Shown here piece after piece: positions 42,901-51,198 of a DNA stretch of 64,000 nucleotides. The position numbers and the translations under genes are program-made. Numbering within the stretch: position 1 is the stretch's first letter; the number at the start of each line of letters is the position of its first letter. This DNA comes from Taishania sp037189645 (GTDB taxonomy: Bacteria > Bacteroidota > Bacteroidia > Flavobacteriales_D > Crocinitomicaceae). Location of the stretch: assembly GCA_037189645.1 (NCBI GenBank), contig JBBCIY010000002.1, positions 460,922-524,921 of the forward strand, in the 5' to 3' direction. A model generated the notes under the pieces. The model was given only the letters and a program-made list of their open reading frames with translations. It had not been told where the DNA came from and did no database searches.

Positions 42901-45900
42901 AACGGACAAGAGGTTACTGACAATACAGATGTAAATGATCCGTGTGATTACGATGTGGCAAGTCAGGTGATTGCAAACGTTACAGCAACTTGGAACAATG
43001 CAGACTGTGACGGTGATGGTGTAACGAACGGTCAGGAAGTTACAGATAATACAGATGTAAACGATCCGTGTGATTACGATGTGGCGCACCAGAACATTGC
43101 AAATGTAGGAGCACAATGGAATGCGGCAGACTGTGATGGTGATGGTGTAACAAACAGTCAGGAAGTGACGGATAATACAGATCCGAACGACCCGTGTGAT
43201 TACGATGTGGCAAGCCAGGTTATTGCCAATGTTACAGCGGCATGGAACGCATTAGACTGTGACGGCGACGGCGTAACGAATGGTCAGGAAGTTACTGACA
43301 ATACAGACATAAATGATCCGTGTGATTACAATGTAGCAAGTGTTACGCTTCCACAAGGCGGAGCATGGAATGCGGCAGACTGTGACGGCGACGGAGTAAC
43401 GAACGGTGATGAGGTAAATCCTACAGATCCGGGAGACACTCCTACAAATCCATTCGACCCTTGTGATTTGAATTCGGCAGACATTACTCTTGCACAAGGA
43501 GGAGCATGGTTAAACGGCGACTGTGACGGCGATGGTGTAACAAATGGCCAGGAGGTTACAGATAATACAGATGTAAACGACCCGTGTGATTACAATGCAG
43601 CAAGCCAGGTTATTGCCAATGTTACAGCAGCATGGAACGCATTAGACTGTGACGGCGATGGTGTAACAAACGGACAAGAGGTTACAGACGGAACGAATCC
43701 AAATGATCCTTGTAGCTATGATCTTGCAAGCTTTAATCTTGCAAATGTTGGTGCAGGATGGAACGCAGCAGACTGCGACGGCGACGGCGTAACGAATGGT
43801 CAGGAAGTTACAGACAATACAGACTTCAACGATCCGTGTGATCTTGTGGTTGCAAATCAAACACCAGGACTGGCAAGTACAGCTTGGAATAACGGCGACT
43901 GTGACGGTGACGGAGTAACGAATGAGGATGAGGTGAATGACAATACAGATCCATTAGATCCATGTGACCTTGTTGTAGCAAGTCAAACACCAGGACTGGC
44001 AAGTGCAGCTTGGAACAACGGCGACTGTGACGGCGACGGAGTAACGAATGAGGACGAGGTTACTGATAATACAGACATCAACGATCCGTGTGATTTTGTT
44101 ACCGGACACCAGACATTGACTCCTGATCCGGTGGCGTGGGATAACGCAGACTGTGATGGTGACGGAGTAACAAACGGACAAGAAATCGCAGACGGAACAG
44201 ATCCAAACGATCCTTGTAATTACAATGTAGCAAGTCAGGTTCTTGCAAATGTTGGTGCAGGATGGAACAACGCAGACTGTGACGGCGATGGTGTAACAAA
44301 CGGTCAGGAAGTTACTGACAATACAGATCCATTAGATCCATGTGACCTTGTAGTTGCAAATCAAACACCAGGACTGGCAAGCACAGCATGGAATAACGGC
44401 GACTGTGATGGTGACGGAGTAACGAATGAGGACGAGTTGTCTGACAATACAGATCCATTAGATCCATGTGACCTTGTTGTAGCAAGTCAAACACCAGGGC
44501 TGGCAAGTGCAGCATGGAACGCGGCAGACTGTGACGGTGACGGAATAACGAACGGTGATGAGGTTACTGATAATACAGATGTAAATGATCCGTGTGATTA
44601 CAATCCTGCAAACTTTGACATTGTAAATGTTGGTGCAGCATGGAACGCGGCAGACTGCGACGGTGACGGAGTAACAAACGGACAAGAGGTTACTGACAAT
44701 ACAGACTTCAACGATCCGTGTGATCTTGTGGTTGCAAATCAAACACCAGGACTGGCAAGTACAGCTTGGAATAACGGCGACTGCGATGGTGATGGTGTAA
44801 CAAATGAAGACGAGTTGTCTGATAATACAGACATTCACGATCCATGTGACCTTGTTGTAGCAAGTCAAACACCAGGGCTGGCAAGTGCAGCATGGAACGC
44901 GGCAGACTGTGACGGTGACGGAGTAACGAACGAAGACGAGGTTACTGATAATACAGATGTAAATGATCCGTGTGATTACAATCCTGCAAACTTTGACATT
45001 GTAAATGTTGGTGCAGCATGGAACGCAGCAGACTGTGACGGTGACGGAGTAACCAACGGTGACGAAGTTGCGGACGGTACAGACTTCAACGATCCATGTA
45101 GCCTTGTTGTAACACATCAGACAGTAGCGCCAAGCACAGCTTGGAACAACGGTGACTGCGATGGTGACGGAGTAACAAACGAAGACGAGCTGGATGATGA
45201 CACAGACATTCACGATCCGTGTGACCTTGTTGTAGCACATCAAACAGTAGCACCAAGTGCAGCATGGAACACGGCAGACTGTGATGGCGATGGAGTAACC
45301 AACGGTGACGAGCTGAATGACAATACAGATGTAAATGATCCGTGTGACCTTGTTGTAACACATCAAACAGTAGCACCAAGTGCAGCATGGAACGCGGCCG
45401 ACTGTGATGGCGATGGAGTAACCAACGGTGACGAGCTGAATGATGACACAGACATCAACGATCCATGTGATTACTTGTTTACAAGCGTAACAGCAACGCC
45501 AAGTGCAGCATGGAACGCAGCAGATTGTGACGGCGATGGAGTAACCAACGGTGACGAAGTAGCTGACGGAACAGATCCGAACGATCCATGTGATTTTGTA
45601 ACGTTAAGCCAGACAGTAACACCAGGCGCAGCATGGAACGACCTTGACTGTGACGGTGATGGAGTAACCAATGGTGATGAATTAACGAACGGCAATGATC
45701 CGAACGATCCATGTGACTTCACACTGGCAAGCCAGACTGTAACGCCAAGCACAGCATGGAATAACGGAGACTGTGATGGTGACGGTGTAACCAATGGTAA
45801 CGAAGTTACAGACGGTACGAATCCGAACGATCCGTGTGATTACCTGTCAGGAAGCGTAACAGTAACACCAACTACGGTTTGGAACGATGCAGACTGCGAC

Positions 45901-46506
45901 GGTGACGGTGTTACAAATGGCCAGGAGGTTACAGACGGTACAAATCCGAATGATCCATGTGATTACCTGATTGCGAACGTAACGCTTACACAGGGAGGTG
46001 CCTGGAGCGCAGCGGATTGTGACGGTGACGGTGTAACGAATGGAAATGAAGCTACAGACGGTACGAATCCGTTTGACGGATGTGACTTCTTAGTGACAAG
46101 CCAGACTGTTACGCCAAGTGATGAGTGGAACAACGGAGACTGTGACGGCGATGGAATCACGAACGGTGAAGAAACTGGAGGAGGTTCAAACCCACTTGAT
46201 CCATGCGATCCGAAAACATGCGGTATTGATATACCGAATGCGTTTACACCGGATGGTGACGGCATCAACGACGTATGGGTAATTGAAGGAATCGAAAATT
46301 ATCCGGACAACCAGCTGACAGTTTACAACCGATGGGGTAATGTGGTTTACACTGCGGACGGATACCTGAACACATGGGACGGTACGTCAAACAGTAACCT
46401 GAATATTGGCGGCGGAGAGCTTCCTACAGGAACATATTACTATGTCATCGAGACAAATGACGAGACTGTCGGTGTATTGAAAGGATATGTATATATCCAG
46501 CGTTAA
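39916..46506 (+). CDS. Giant T9SS adhesin: RCC1-like, GEVED and 35 calcium-binding-type modules, gliding-type C-terminus
   Basis: A 2196-residue surface protein. Signal peptide about 1-31. Residues about 40-430 have RCC1-type propeller motifs (WSWGANN, WYTWGPA, LYALGGNASGQLGQ, LYSWGSNSNGMVGG). A GEVED domain lies about 510-650 (ending GEVEDYFVDV). From about 653 to 2100 come 35 tandem modules of about 42 residues, DCDGDGVTNGQEVTDNTD being typical; the DxDxDG core matches thrombospondin type 3 / EF-hand-like calcium loops, and each module has one Cys before and one after it. The last 85 residues are a gliding-motility (CHU_C, type B) T9SS domain: IPNAFTPDGDGINDVW, then YNRWGNVVY, ending YVYIQR. 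Calcium should rigidify the stalk. Gene order with a SprF-type partner resembles sprB loci. Confidence 0.9.
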   Translation: MKKKLLFNKAKYLSALIGAGFMALFASEVHAQQTGCNPLQPYDQIQSGFHTTIATRPDGTFLIWGEGARADGPGTNAAANNHLSPVQIAPNPGVPAEDYAYTGTPLFATLATQVNNAFQGFVLSTDGLWSWGANNVAVGTDLDNIAGFAQINMPVGVAPADVKNMSATWGALVLLTHSGDIWVSARHTSFNGIGGTAPGAADNYWSRVTRSIAGNPPLTGVTEFRITPAGVFAVTTTGQWYTWGPATYLGDGSAVAERNRATPMTKPFTGNPVMIAMTRDCSTTSISTITTATRSSYYAIDPVDGKLYALGGNASGQLGQNNTTHSTGWVPVQNPTNTGDLDNVMFVAGNDHDAWTTQSGAVACILTTGELYSWGSNSNGMVGGPVGTTRYMLPRVPGGFNPGDVATYVEVGGHTTATMKQCAERYCYVGHKIGGSMGDGVATDQSITSFDCANTPEGFICGSSTYDAGDVPLSYENGNPATHYYICGDEIYLGATPPDPDNGMNNNVASGANNMGTNGDNANGVDEDGLDELTLVHSAVNPNFSTTLTYVNNSTDPANIYAWVDWNDDGVFSEDESFIATGLAPDVDPQNINLVWNGVNTSCGYKYMRVRISTNALADDPATVNIDERSCQPLIHGEVEDYFVDVDIASNPNGDCDGDGVSNGVEIANGTNPNDPCNLIVANQDVAPSAAWLADDCDGDGVTNGQEVTDNTDPFDPCDLNSVHITLPQGGAWLNGDCDGDGVTNGQEVIDGTDPTDPCNLIVASQSIPPSAAWNNGDCDGDGVTNGTEVTNGTDLLNPCEYNPANQVIANVTAAWNNLDCDGDGVTNGQEITDGTQPLNPCNYLVASQVIANVTAAWNALDCDEDGVTNGQEVTDNTDVNDPCDYNVASQNIANVGTLWNNADCDGDGVTNGQEVTDNTDVNDPCDYNAASQVIANVTAAWNALDCDGDGVTNGQEVTDGTNPNDPCDYNAANQVIANVTAAWNALDCDGDGVTNGQEVTDNTDVNDPCDYDVASQVIANVTATWNNADCDGDGVTNGQEVTDNTDVNDPCDYDVAHQNIANVGAQWNAADCDGDGVTNSQEVTDNTDPNDPCDYDVASQVIANVTAAWNALDCDGDGVTNGQEVTDNTDINDPCDYNVASVTLPQGGAWNAADCDGDGVTNGDEVNPTDPGDTPTNPFDPCDLNSADITLAQGGAWLNGDCDGDGVTNGQEVTDNTDVNDPCDYNAASQVIANVTAAWNALDCDGDGVTNGQEVTDGTNPNDPCSYDLASFNLANVGAGWNAADCDGDGVTNGQEVTDNTDFNDPCDLVVANQTPGLASTAWNNGDCDGDGVTNEDEVNDNTDPLDPCDLVVASQTPGLASAAWNNGDCDGDGVTNEDEVTDNTDINDPCDFVTGHQTLTPDPVAWDNADCDGDGVTNGQEIADGTDPNDPCNYNVASQVLANVGAGWNNADCDGDGVTNGQEVTDNTDPLDPCDLVVANQTPGLASTAWNNGDCDGDGVTNEDELSDNTDPLDPCDLVVASQTPGLASAAWNAADCDGDGITNGDEVTDNTDVNDPCDYNPANFDIVNVGAAWNAADCDGDGVTNGQEVTDNTDFNDPCDLVVANQTPGLASTAWNNGDCDGDGVTNEDELSDNTDIHDPCDLVVASQTPGLASAAWNAADCDGDGVTNEDEVTDNTDVNDPCDYNPANFDIVNVGAAWNAADCDGDGVTNGDEVADGTDFNDPCSLVVTHQTVAPSTAWNNGDCDGDGVTNEDELDDDTDIHDPCDLVVAHQTVAPSAAWNTADCDGDGVTNGDELNDNTDVNDPCDLVVTHQTVAPSAAWNAADCDGDGVTNGDELNDDTDINDPCDYLFTSVTATPSAAWNAADCDGDGVTNGDEVADGTDPNDPCDFVTLSQTVTPGAAWNDLDCDGDGVTNGDELTNGNDPNDPCDFTLASQTVTPSTAWNNGDCDGDGVTNGNEVTDGTNPNDPCDYLSGSVTVTPTTVWNDADCDGDGVTNGQEVTDGTNPNDPCDYLIANVTLTQGGAWSAADCDGDGVTNGNEATDGTNPFDGCDFLVTSQTVTPSDEWNNGDCDGDGITNGEETGGGSNPLDPCDPKTCGIDIPNAFTPDGDGINDVWVIEGIENYPDNQLTVYNRWGNVVYTADGYLNTWDGTSNSNLNIGGGELPTGTYYYVIETNDETVGVLKGYVYIQR
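41874..46170 (+). repeat. 35 tandem about-126-bp coding repeats
   Basis: The repeats encode the calcium-binding-type modules of the adhesin. The period is 123-126 bp. One module (the thirteenth) is longer, with an insertion rich in Pro/Thr (NPTDPGDTPTNPFDP). Sets of neighbouring modules are almost identical at DNA level, for example the VVANQTPGLASTAWNNG / VVASQTPGLASAAWN pair occurs three times, which shows duplication in blocks of two or more modules. Such arrays are prone to length change by recombination. Confidence 0.9.
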
Positions 46507-46541
46507 GAGTGAAATTTTTCAAAAATTGAAAAAAAATAAAA

Positions 46542-47465
46542 ATGAAAACAATTAAGTTTTTAGCAGGTTGTTTTACACTGGTGCTTCTTGGAAGCACCAG
46601 TGCAACCGCGCAGCAAGACCCTCATTATACACAGTATTTTGACAACATGCTGTTTATCAACCCGGCTTATGCAGGAAGCCGCGGGATGTTGAACATGACC
46701 GGGATACACCGTGAGCAGTGGGTAGGATTTGACGGACGTCCGCGTTCATCCACATTCAGCATTCATTCACCTTTATCCTACGAATCAGTAGGGCTGGGGC
46801 TGACAGCAGTGAACGACAACATCGGGCCGATGAACCAGACAATGTTTTACGCGGATGCGTCCTATACCGTAAAATTTAAGAACCATAAAGGGAAGCTGGC
46901 ATTTGGTGTAAAAGGAGGGATCAACCTGATCAACATCGGGAGAGACGGACTGAACACAGATAATCCGAATGATCCTAAATTGTTGCAGAACATCCGTAAC
47001 AATATCAATCCGAACTTCGGATTCGGGATCTATTACCATACTCCAGGATTCTTTATCGGAGTAAGTACACCGAAGATTCTGGAACAAAGCTATGACGAGC
47101 TGAGTACAACCAACCTGGAACGCCGTCACTACTTTGGAACAATCGGAGGGGTTATTCCCGTATCGGACAAATGGAAGCTGAGACCAACTTCATTGATAAA
47201 AATAACAGAAGGAGCTCCATTGAGCCTGGACCTGACAATGGCTGCGATCTATAACGAAAAACTGTGGTTGGGAGCAAATTACCGTTTGCTGGCAGCTTTT
47301 GGAGCGTTTGTACAGGTACAGATTTCTCCTCAGTTCAAGATCGGGGTAGCAAGTGATTTCGGTACACAGAAATTGAGAAACTATAACCACGGATCTTTTG
47401 AGATCATGTTGTCTTACGACTTCACGTTCAAAAAAGAAGGTATTCGTTCACCTCGTTATTTCTAA
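46542..47465 (+). CDS. PorP/SprF-family T9SS outer-membrane protein
   Basis: A 307-residue outer-membrane protein. The signal peptide (about 1-23) is followed by QQDPHYTQYFDNMLFINPAYAGSRG, the signature start of PorP/SprF proteins, and LNMTGIHREQWVGFDGRPRS. The rest is amphipathic beta strands ending in an aromatic residue (PRYF), as in outer-membrane barrels. SprF is needed for secretion of the type B adhesin SprB in Flavobacterium johnsoniae. This one sits 35 bp after a type B adhesin gene, so it is the likely dedicated export partner. Confidence 0.92.
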   Translation: MKTIKFLAGCFTLVLLGSTSATAQQDPHYTQYFDNMLFINPAYAGSRGMLNMTGIHREQWVGFDGRPRSSTFSIHSPLSYESVGLGLTAVNDNIGPMNQTMFYADASYTVKFKNHKGKLAFGVKGGINLINIGRDGLNTDNPNDPKLLQNIRNNINPNFGFGIYYHTPGFFIGVSTPKILEQSYDELSTTNLERRHYFGTIGGVIPVSDKWKLRPTSLIKITEGAPLSLDLTMAAIYNEKLWLGANYRLLAAFGAFVQVQISPQFKIGVASDFGTQKLRNYNHGSFEIMLSYDFTFKKEGIRSPRYF

Positions 47466-47483
47466 CCAAACAGACAAAAGAAA

Positions 47484-49742
47484 ATGAAAGCAATATTATT
47501 AGTAGTAGCATGTAGTTTATCGTTGTCCTTGTTTGGGCAAGCCGGAAAATTGAAGAAGGCGGATAATTATTTCAACCGCCTGTCCTATGCGTATGCGGCA
47601 GAATTGTATGAAGAGCTGATCGGTTCGGAAGTCGACAGCCCTGAATTGAAAAGCAAGCTGGCGTACAGTTACCTGAAAATGGATAACTATACGAAATCTG
47701 TTGAGTATTACGGAAAGATGATCGAATCTTCGGAAGCAAAGCCGGAAGATTATTACCATTATTCCTATGTGCTGAAGCAGACCGGGAATTATTCTGAAAG
47801 TGACAAGTGGATGAACAAATTCAGCCAGTCTGTTACAGCAGATACCAGGAGCCAGTTGTTTTTGTCCAATACGGCATACAAGTCGAAGATAGAAAAGAAC
47901 CAGCCGTTCTTTTCACTGGAGAACCTTTCCCTGAACACTTCTTCCGCTGATTTCGGAGGATATTACAACCCGGCACAGGATCGCATGTATTTCATTACGG
48001 CGCGAAGAAAACGGGCATTTGTTAAAAATGAATGGTCATGGGATGCGAGAAGATTCCTCGATTTGTACCAGGTTTCCGTCAGCCAGGAAAATAAACTGGG
48101 CGATCCGAAACGGGTTTCCAAGGTAAATACCAAATTCCACGAGGGACCGGTTGCGTTTGCACCGGACGGGAAAAAGGTTTATTTCACTAGAAACAATATT
48201 TCGTCCGGAAGCAAGCGACGTGACGGGCAGAAAATTCAGAACCTGAAATTATATATTGCCGACGTTGATGAAAAGGGAAATTGGATAAATGAACAGGAAT
48301 TCCCGTACAATTCGAAGGATTATTCAGTAGGGCATCCGACCATTACCCAGGACGGAAAAACAATATACCTGGTATCCGACAAGCCGGGAGGAATCGGTGG
48401 AGCGGATATTTACAAAGTAGCAATCCAGGAAGACGGGACATTCGGAGAAATGATTAACCTCGGAAACAAGATCAACACGGAAGGACAGGAAATGTTCCCG
48501 TTCATTGATTCCGAAGGAAGACTGTTCTTCTCAACGGATGGCCACCCGGGACTGGGAGGACTGGATGTGTTCGTTGCTTTCTTTGAAAACGGAAACGCCG
48601 GGAAGATCCACAACGTTGGGTTGCCGATCAACAGCCAGTACGATGATTTTGCATTCAACATGTCAAAAGACTTCAAAACAGGCTTTCTTTCTTCCAACCG
48701 TGAAGGCGGAAAGGGAGGAGATGACATCTATTCGGTGCAGTTGATTCGTCCGTTTGTATTTGGCGTAACCATCAAAGGAACGGCAAAAGACAAGAAAGGT
48801 GAAATCGTTCCGTTCGCAAAAATCGACCTGAAAGATGACAAAGGAAACATCATCGAAACGGTTACGGCTGACGAAAACGGAGCCTATACATTTGAAGCGG
48901 AATACGAGAAGAATTACGGTCTGGGAGGTTCAAAAGCAGACTACTTCGACGGGAAGAATACAGCAAGCACATTCACGGATGAGCAAGTTGTGATCGCAGA
49001 TGTTGTATTGGAAAAAGACCCTGGTTTGTCTTTGTACGCATTGATCACCGACAAGAAAACAGGACAGCCTCTGGAAGGAGTACAGGTTTACCTGGTTGAC
49101 AACATGACAGACAAGTCGAAGAAAATCGTAACACCTGTAACGGGAGATTTCAGAGAAGCACTGTTTGGCAAGAAACTGAACGACAGAGGAAGCTATAACC
49201 TCATTCTTCAGAAAGAAGGGTATTTTTCCAAGACAGTGACTTACAATACACTGTTTGAAAGACCTGGACAGTACGACATTCACGCGATTCTTGATCTGGG
49301 ACTGGATCCGGAGGTAAAGGATTTGTCTGAAATGGTACAGATCAACCCGATCAACTTCGACCTGAACAAGTATAACATTCGCCCTGACGCTGCGAAAGAG
49401 CTGGATAAGATCGTAGAAGTGATGAACAAATACCCGCACATGGTAGTGGAATTAGGTTCACACACCGACTGTCGCGCCTCAAAGGCATATAACATGAAAT
49501 TGTCTGATAACCGTGCAAAATCATCGGCTGAGTATATCAAGAAAAGGATTACCAACCCGGAGCGCATCTACGGTAAAGGATACGGGGAATCCCGTTTGCT
49601 GAACGGATGCGAATGTGAAGGGAACGTGAAATCCGATTGCCCGGAAGAAGAGCATGAAAAGAACAGACGTACAGAATTTAAAGTAATCTCTACAGGTGAT
49701 GATAAGCTAAAAGTGAACAACACCAGTACAGACAGTTTTTAG
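47484..49742 (+). CDS. OmpA-family protein with TPR, PD40 and Cna-like domains (PorE-like)
   Basis: A 752-residue envelope protein. Signal peptide about 1-19. A tetratricopeptide-like helical region (about 20-130) precedes a WD40/PD40 propeller (about 150-415, blades such as GPVAFAPDGKKVYFTRNN, GKTIYLVSDKPGGIGGADIY, GRLFFSTDGHPGLGGLDV). A carboxypeptidase-regulatory-like beta domain (about 430-510) follows, then a C-terminal OmpA peptidoglycan-binding domain (about 620-740, with NFDLNKYNIRPDAAKELDKI and LSDNRAKSSAEYI). This order is that of T9SS-linked PorE-type proteins. Last gene of the adhesin operon, it may anchor the complex to the cell wall. Confidence 0.92.
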   Translation: MKAILLVVACSLSLSLFGQAGKLKKADNYFNRLSYAYAAELYEELIGSEVDSPELKSKLAYSYLKMDNYTKSVEYYGKMIESSEAKPEDYYHYSYVLKQTGNYSESDKWMNKFSQSVTADTRSQLFLSNTAYKSKIEKNQPFFSLENLSLNTSSADFGGYYNPAQDRMYFITARRKRAFVKNEWSWDARRFLDLYQVSVSQENKLGDPKRVSKVNTKFHEGPVAFAPDGKKVYFTRNNISSGSKRRDGQKIQNLKLYIADVDEKGNWINEQEFPYNSKDYSVGHPTITQDGKTIYLVSDKPGGIGGADIYKVAIQEDGTFGEMINLGNKINTEGQEMFPFIDSEGRLFFSTDGHPGLGGLDVFVAFFENGNAGKIHNVGLPINSQYDDFAFNMSKDFKTGFLSSNREGGKGGDDIYSVQLIRPFVFGVTIKGTAKDKKGEIVPFAKIDLKDDKGNIIETVTADENGAYTFEAEYEKNYGLGGSKADYFDGKNTASTFTDEQVVIADVVLEKDPGLSLYALITDKKTGQPLEGVQVYLVDNMTDKSKKIVTPVTGDFREALFGKKLNDRGSYNLILQKEGYFSKTVTYNTLFERPGQYDIHAILDLGLDPEVKDLSEMVQINPINFDLNKYNIRPDAAKELDKIVEVMNKYPHMVVELGSHTDCRASKAYNMKLSDNRAKSSAEYIKKRITNPERIYGKGYGESRLLNGCECEGNVKSDCPEEEHEKNRRTEFKVISTGDDKLKVNNTSTDSF

Positions 49743-49777
49743 GTGGTTAGGTGAAGTAGTAAGTAGTAGTAGATGGG

Positions 49778-49807
49778 AAAGGCTGCCTTTATAGGCAGCC
49801 TTTCTTT
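49778..49807 (+). terminator. Intrinsic terminator of the adhesin operon
   Basis: AAAGGCTGCCT (49778-49788) pairs perfectly with AGGCAGCCTTT (49793-49803) around a TTAT loop; T-rich sequence follows. It starts 36 bp after the OmpA-family stop codon. Confidence 0.92.
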
Positions 49808-49879
49808 CATTTAACTGTTTAATGTTTCACCGTAAATTATAATTATCTGATTGATTTTTTAGGACACGATCAAGCAGGA

Positions 49880-50119
49880 TCATTTTTTAGGTTGGGCGAT
49901 GTTTCCTTTATTGTTATCATATTCCCTGGTTTCGTTTTTGAAGAAAAAAGATAAAATGATCAGTAAGAAAAAAGAAACACCCAAGATGATCACGAGTGTA
50001 ATTAACGTCTTTTTTATGTTTTCCGAACTCATTATATCTATTCCCCAGATGCCCAGAATAAAATAGGTGGCAATAAAAAGAATAACAGAGGTAACAATAA
50101 TTCCAATAATATATTTCAT
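49880..50119 (-). CDS. Small two-segment membrane protein
   Basis: A 79-residue protein with two hydrophobic segments (about residues 4-26 and 37-60) and a polar, lysine-containing C-terminal tail (NNKGNIAQPKK). I do not recognise a family. It lies 20 bp downstream of the SPFH-protein gene in the same orientation and is the last gene of that run, so it is probably part of the same membrane system. The reading frame is compact and host-like in start placement but AT-rich. Confidence 0.6.
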   Translation of the reverse strand: MKYIIGIIVTSVILFIATYFILGIWGIDIMSSENIKKTLITLVIILGVSFFLLIILSFFFKNETREYDNNKGNIAQPKK

Positions 50120-50139
50120 TTTGACGAGTATTTATCTGG

Positions 50140-51141
50140 TTAAAGATTGTTTAACAGTTCTTTCTTCTTTTCCTCATAATCAGCAAGTGTAATAATGTTT
50201 TCGTCCAGAAGAATTTTTAGTTTTCTTAATTTTTCAGCCACACCATCAGAGTTTTTTGAGATCAGTTCATCGGTCTGATCACTGAATTTCTTGCCTAATT
50301 CCATTCCAACACCGAGTTGAATTCCGGCGCCGGCCACACCTCCTTCATTTTTTGCTGCATCGCGTAAGGCTCTCAGTTTTTCCAGTTCACTATAACTCAA
50401 ACCTGCCTCCTGCGCAGCCTGAACATCGGTAGTAATGTCGGCTATTCTGGCGATGCGTTTTTGGGTTTCGCTGTCAAATTGACTTCCATTTATTCGGAAA
50501 TCGGTTAATTCCAACCCCAGCGATGAGAAATCCTTTTTAAGGATTGAGAACAGCTTTTGGGAAATAGTATTTAACTGCGAATCTATTTCCTGAAAAGAAT
50601 ATTTTTCACTAGCAATTAAAGAAGTGATCTGCTGTGGAAAACGTTCGGAAAGAACAGTTCTCAAATCATCTGCTGTATAGTGGTTTTTGCTTCCTATTAC
50701 ATTGATAAATAAATCGTTGATGGAGATTATTTGATAGGAGAAATTGCCGTTTAACCCCAGTTCAACAGGGATGTTATAAATAGCATCAATGTATTTCAAA
50801 GGGCTTGGAGTACCCCATCCTTGATTAAGTATTTGAGCCTTCCTAAAGAAATAAATATGTAATTTATGTTCACTTTCAAAACTTTTTCTCAGATTAACTA
50901 GTGTTGTGATGAACGGATGATTATCAGTTTTGAGATTGTAAATTCCATCCTTATCAAGGATCTCTGATATTTTCCCTTCATAGACCAATACACATCCCTG
51001 ACCGGGAGCAATGATCAGCTTACTCGAATTTTTTATTTCGTCTTCTTCTGACGGAAATTTATACCAGAGTAGTTCCGGATTTTGATCTTTCCATTGAATA
51101 ACAGATGAAAGTTGTCTGCGAAATAGATTAAATAGTTTCAT
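50140..51141 (-). CDS. SPFH-domain (YdjI-like) protein with C-terminal SHOCT motif
   Basis: A 333-residue protein of the SPFH/Band 7 class (YdjI or virion-core type). There is no membrane segment. The SPFH core is about residues 35-230, with LIIAPGQGCVLVYEGKI at the start and GLELTDFRINGSQFDSETQ near the end. A helical stretch (about 235-270, RIADITTDVQAAQEAGLS) follows. The end is a SHOCT motif (about 305-333), LRKLKILLDENIITLADYEE then KKKELL. YdjI-type proteins act with PspA in membrane stress in Bacillus. Here the upstream neighbours are zinc-ribbon membrane proteins. A scaffold role is inference. Confidence 0.82.
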   Translation of the reverse strand: MKLFNLFRRQLSSVIQWKDQNPELLWYKFPSEEDEIKNSSKLIIAPGQGCVLVYEGKISEILDKDGIYNLKTDNHPFITTLVNLRKSFESEHKLHIYFFRKAQILNQGWGTPSPLKYIDAIYNIPVELGLNGNFSYQIISINDLFINVIGSKNHYTADDLRTVLSERFPQQITSLIASEKYSFQEIDSQLNTISQKLFSILKKDFSSLGLELTDFRINGSQFDSETQKRIARIADITTDVQAAQEAGLSYSELEKLRALRDAAKNEGGVAGAGIQLGVGMELGKKFSDQTDELISKNSDGVAEKLRKLKILLDENIITLADYEEKKKELLNNL

Positions 51142-51198
51142 AAGGTTGAATGTTTATGCGGTTTAATTTTAAACTTAAAAATGGCAGATTGGTTTTCT

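Noticed and set aside
44458..45366. Minus-strand open frame of 302 codons within the adhesin
   Set aside because: It is the shadow of the DCDGDGVTNG repeats read backwards, with monotonous Cys/Val/Tyr content and the same periodicity. The plus-strand frame is intact and has clear domains.
41874..46170. Possible CRISPR-like array
   Set aside because: The repeat units are about 126 bp, coding, and differ in codons while preserving protein motifs; there are no spacers or cas genes.
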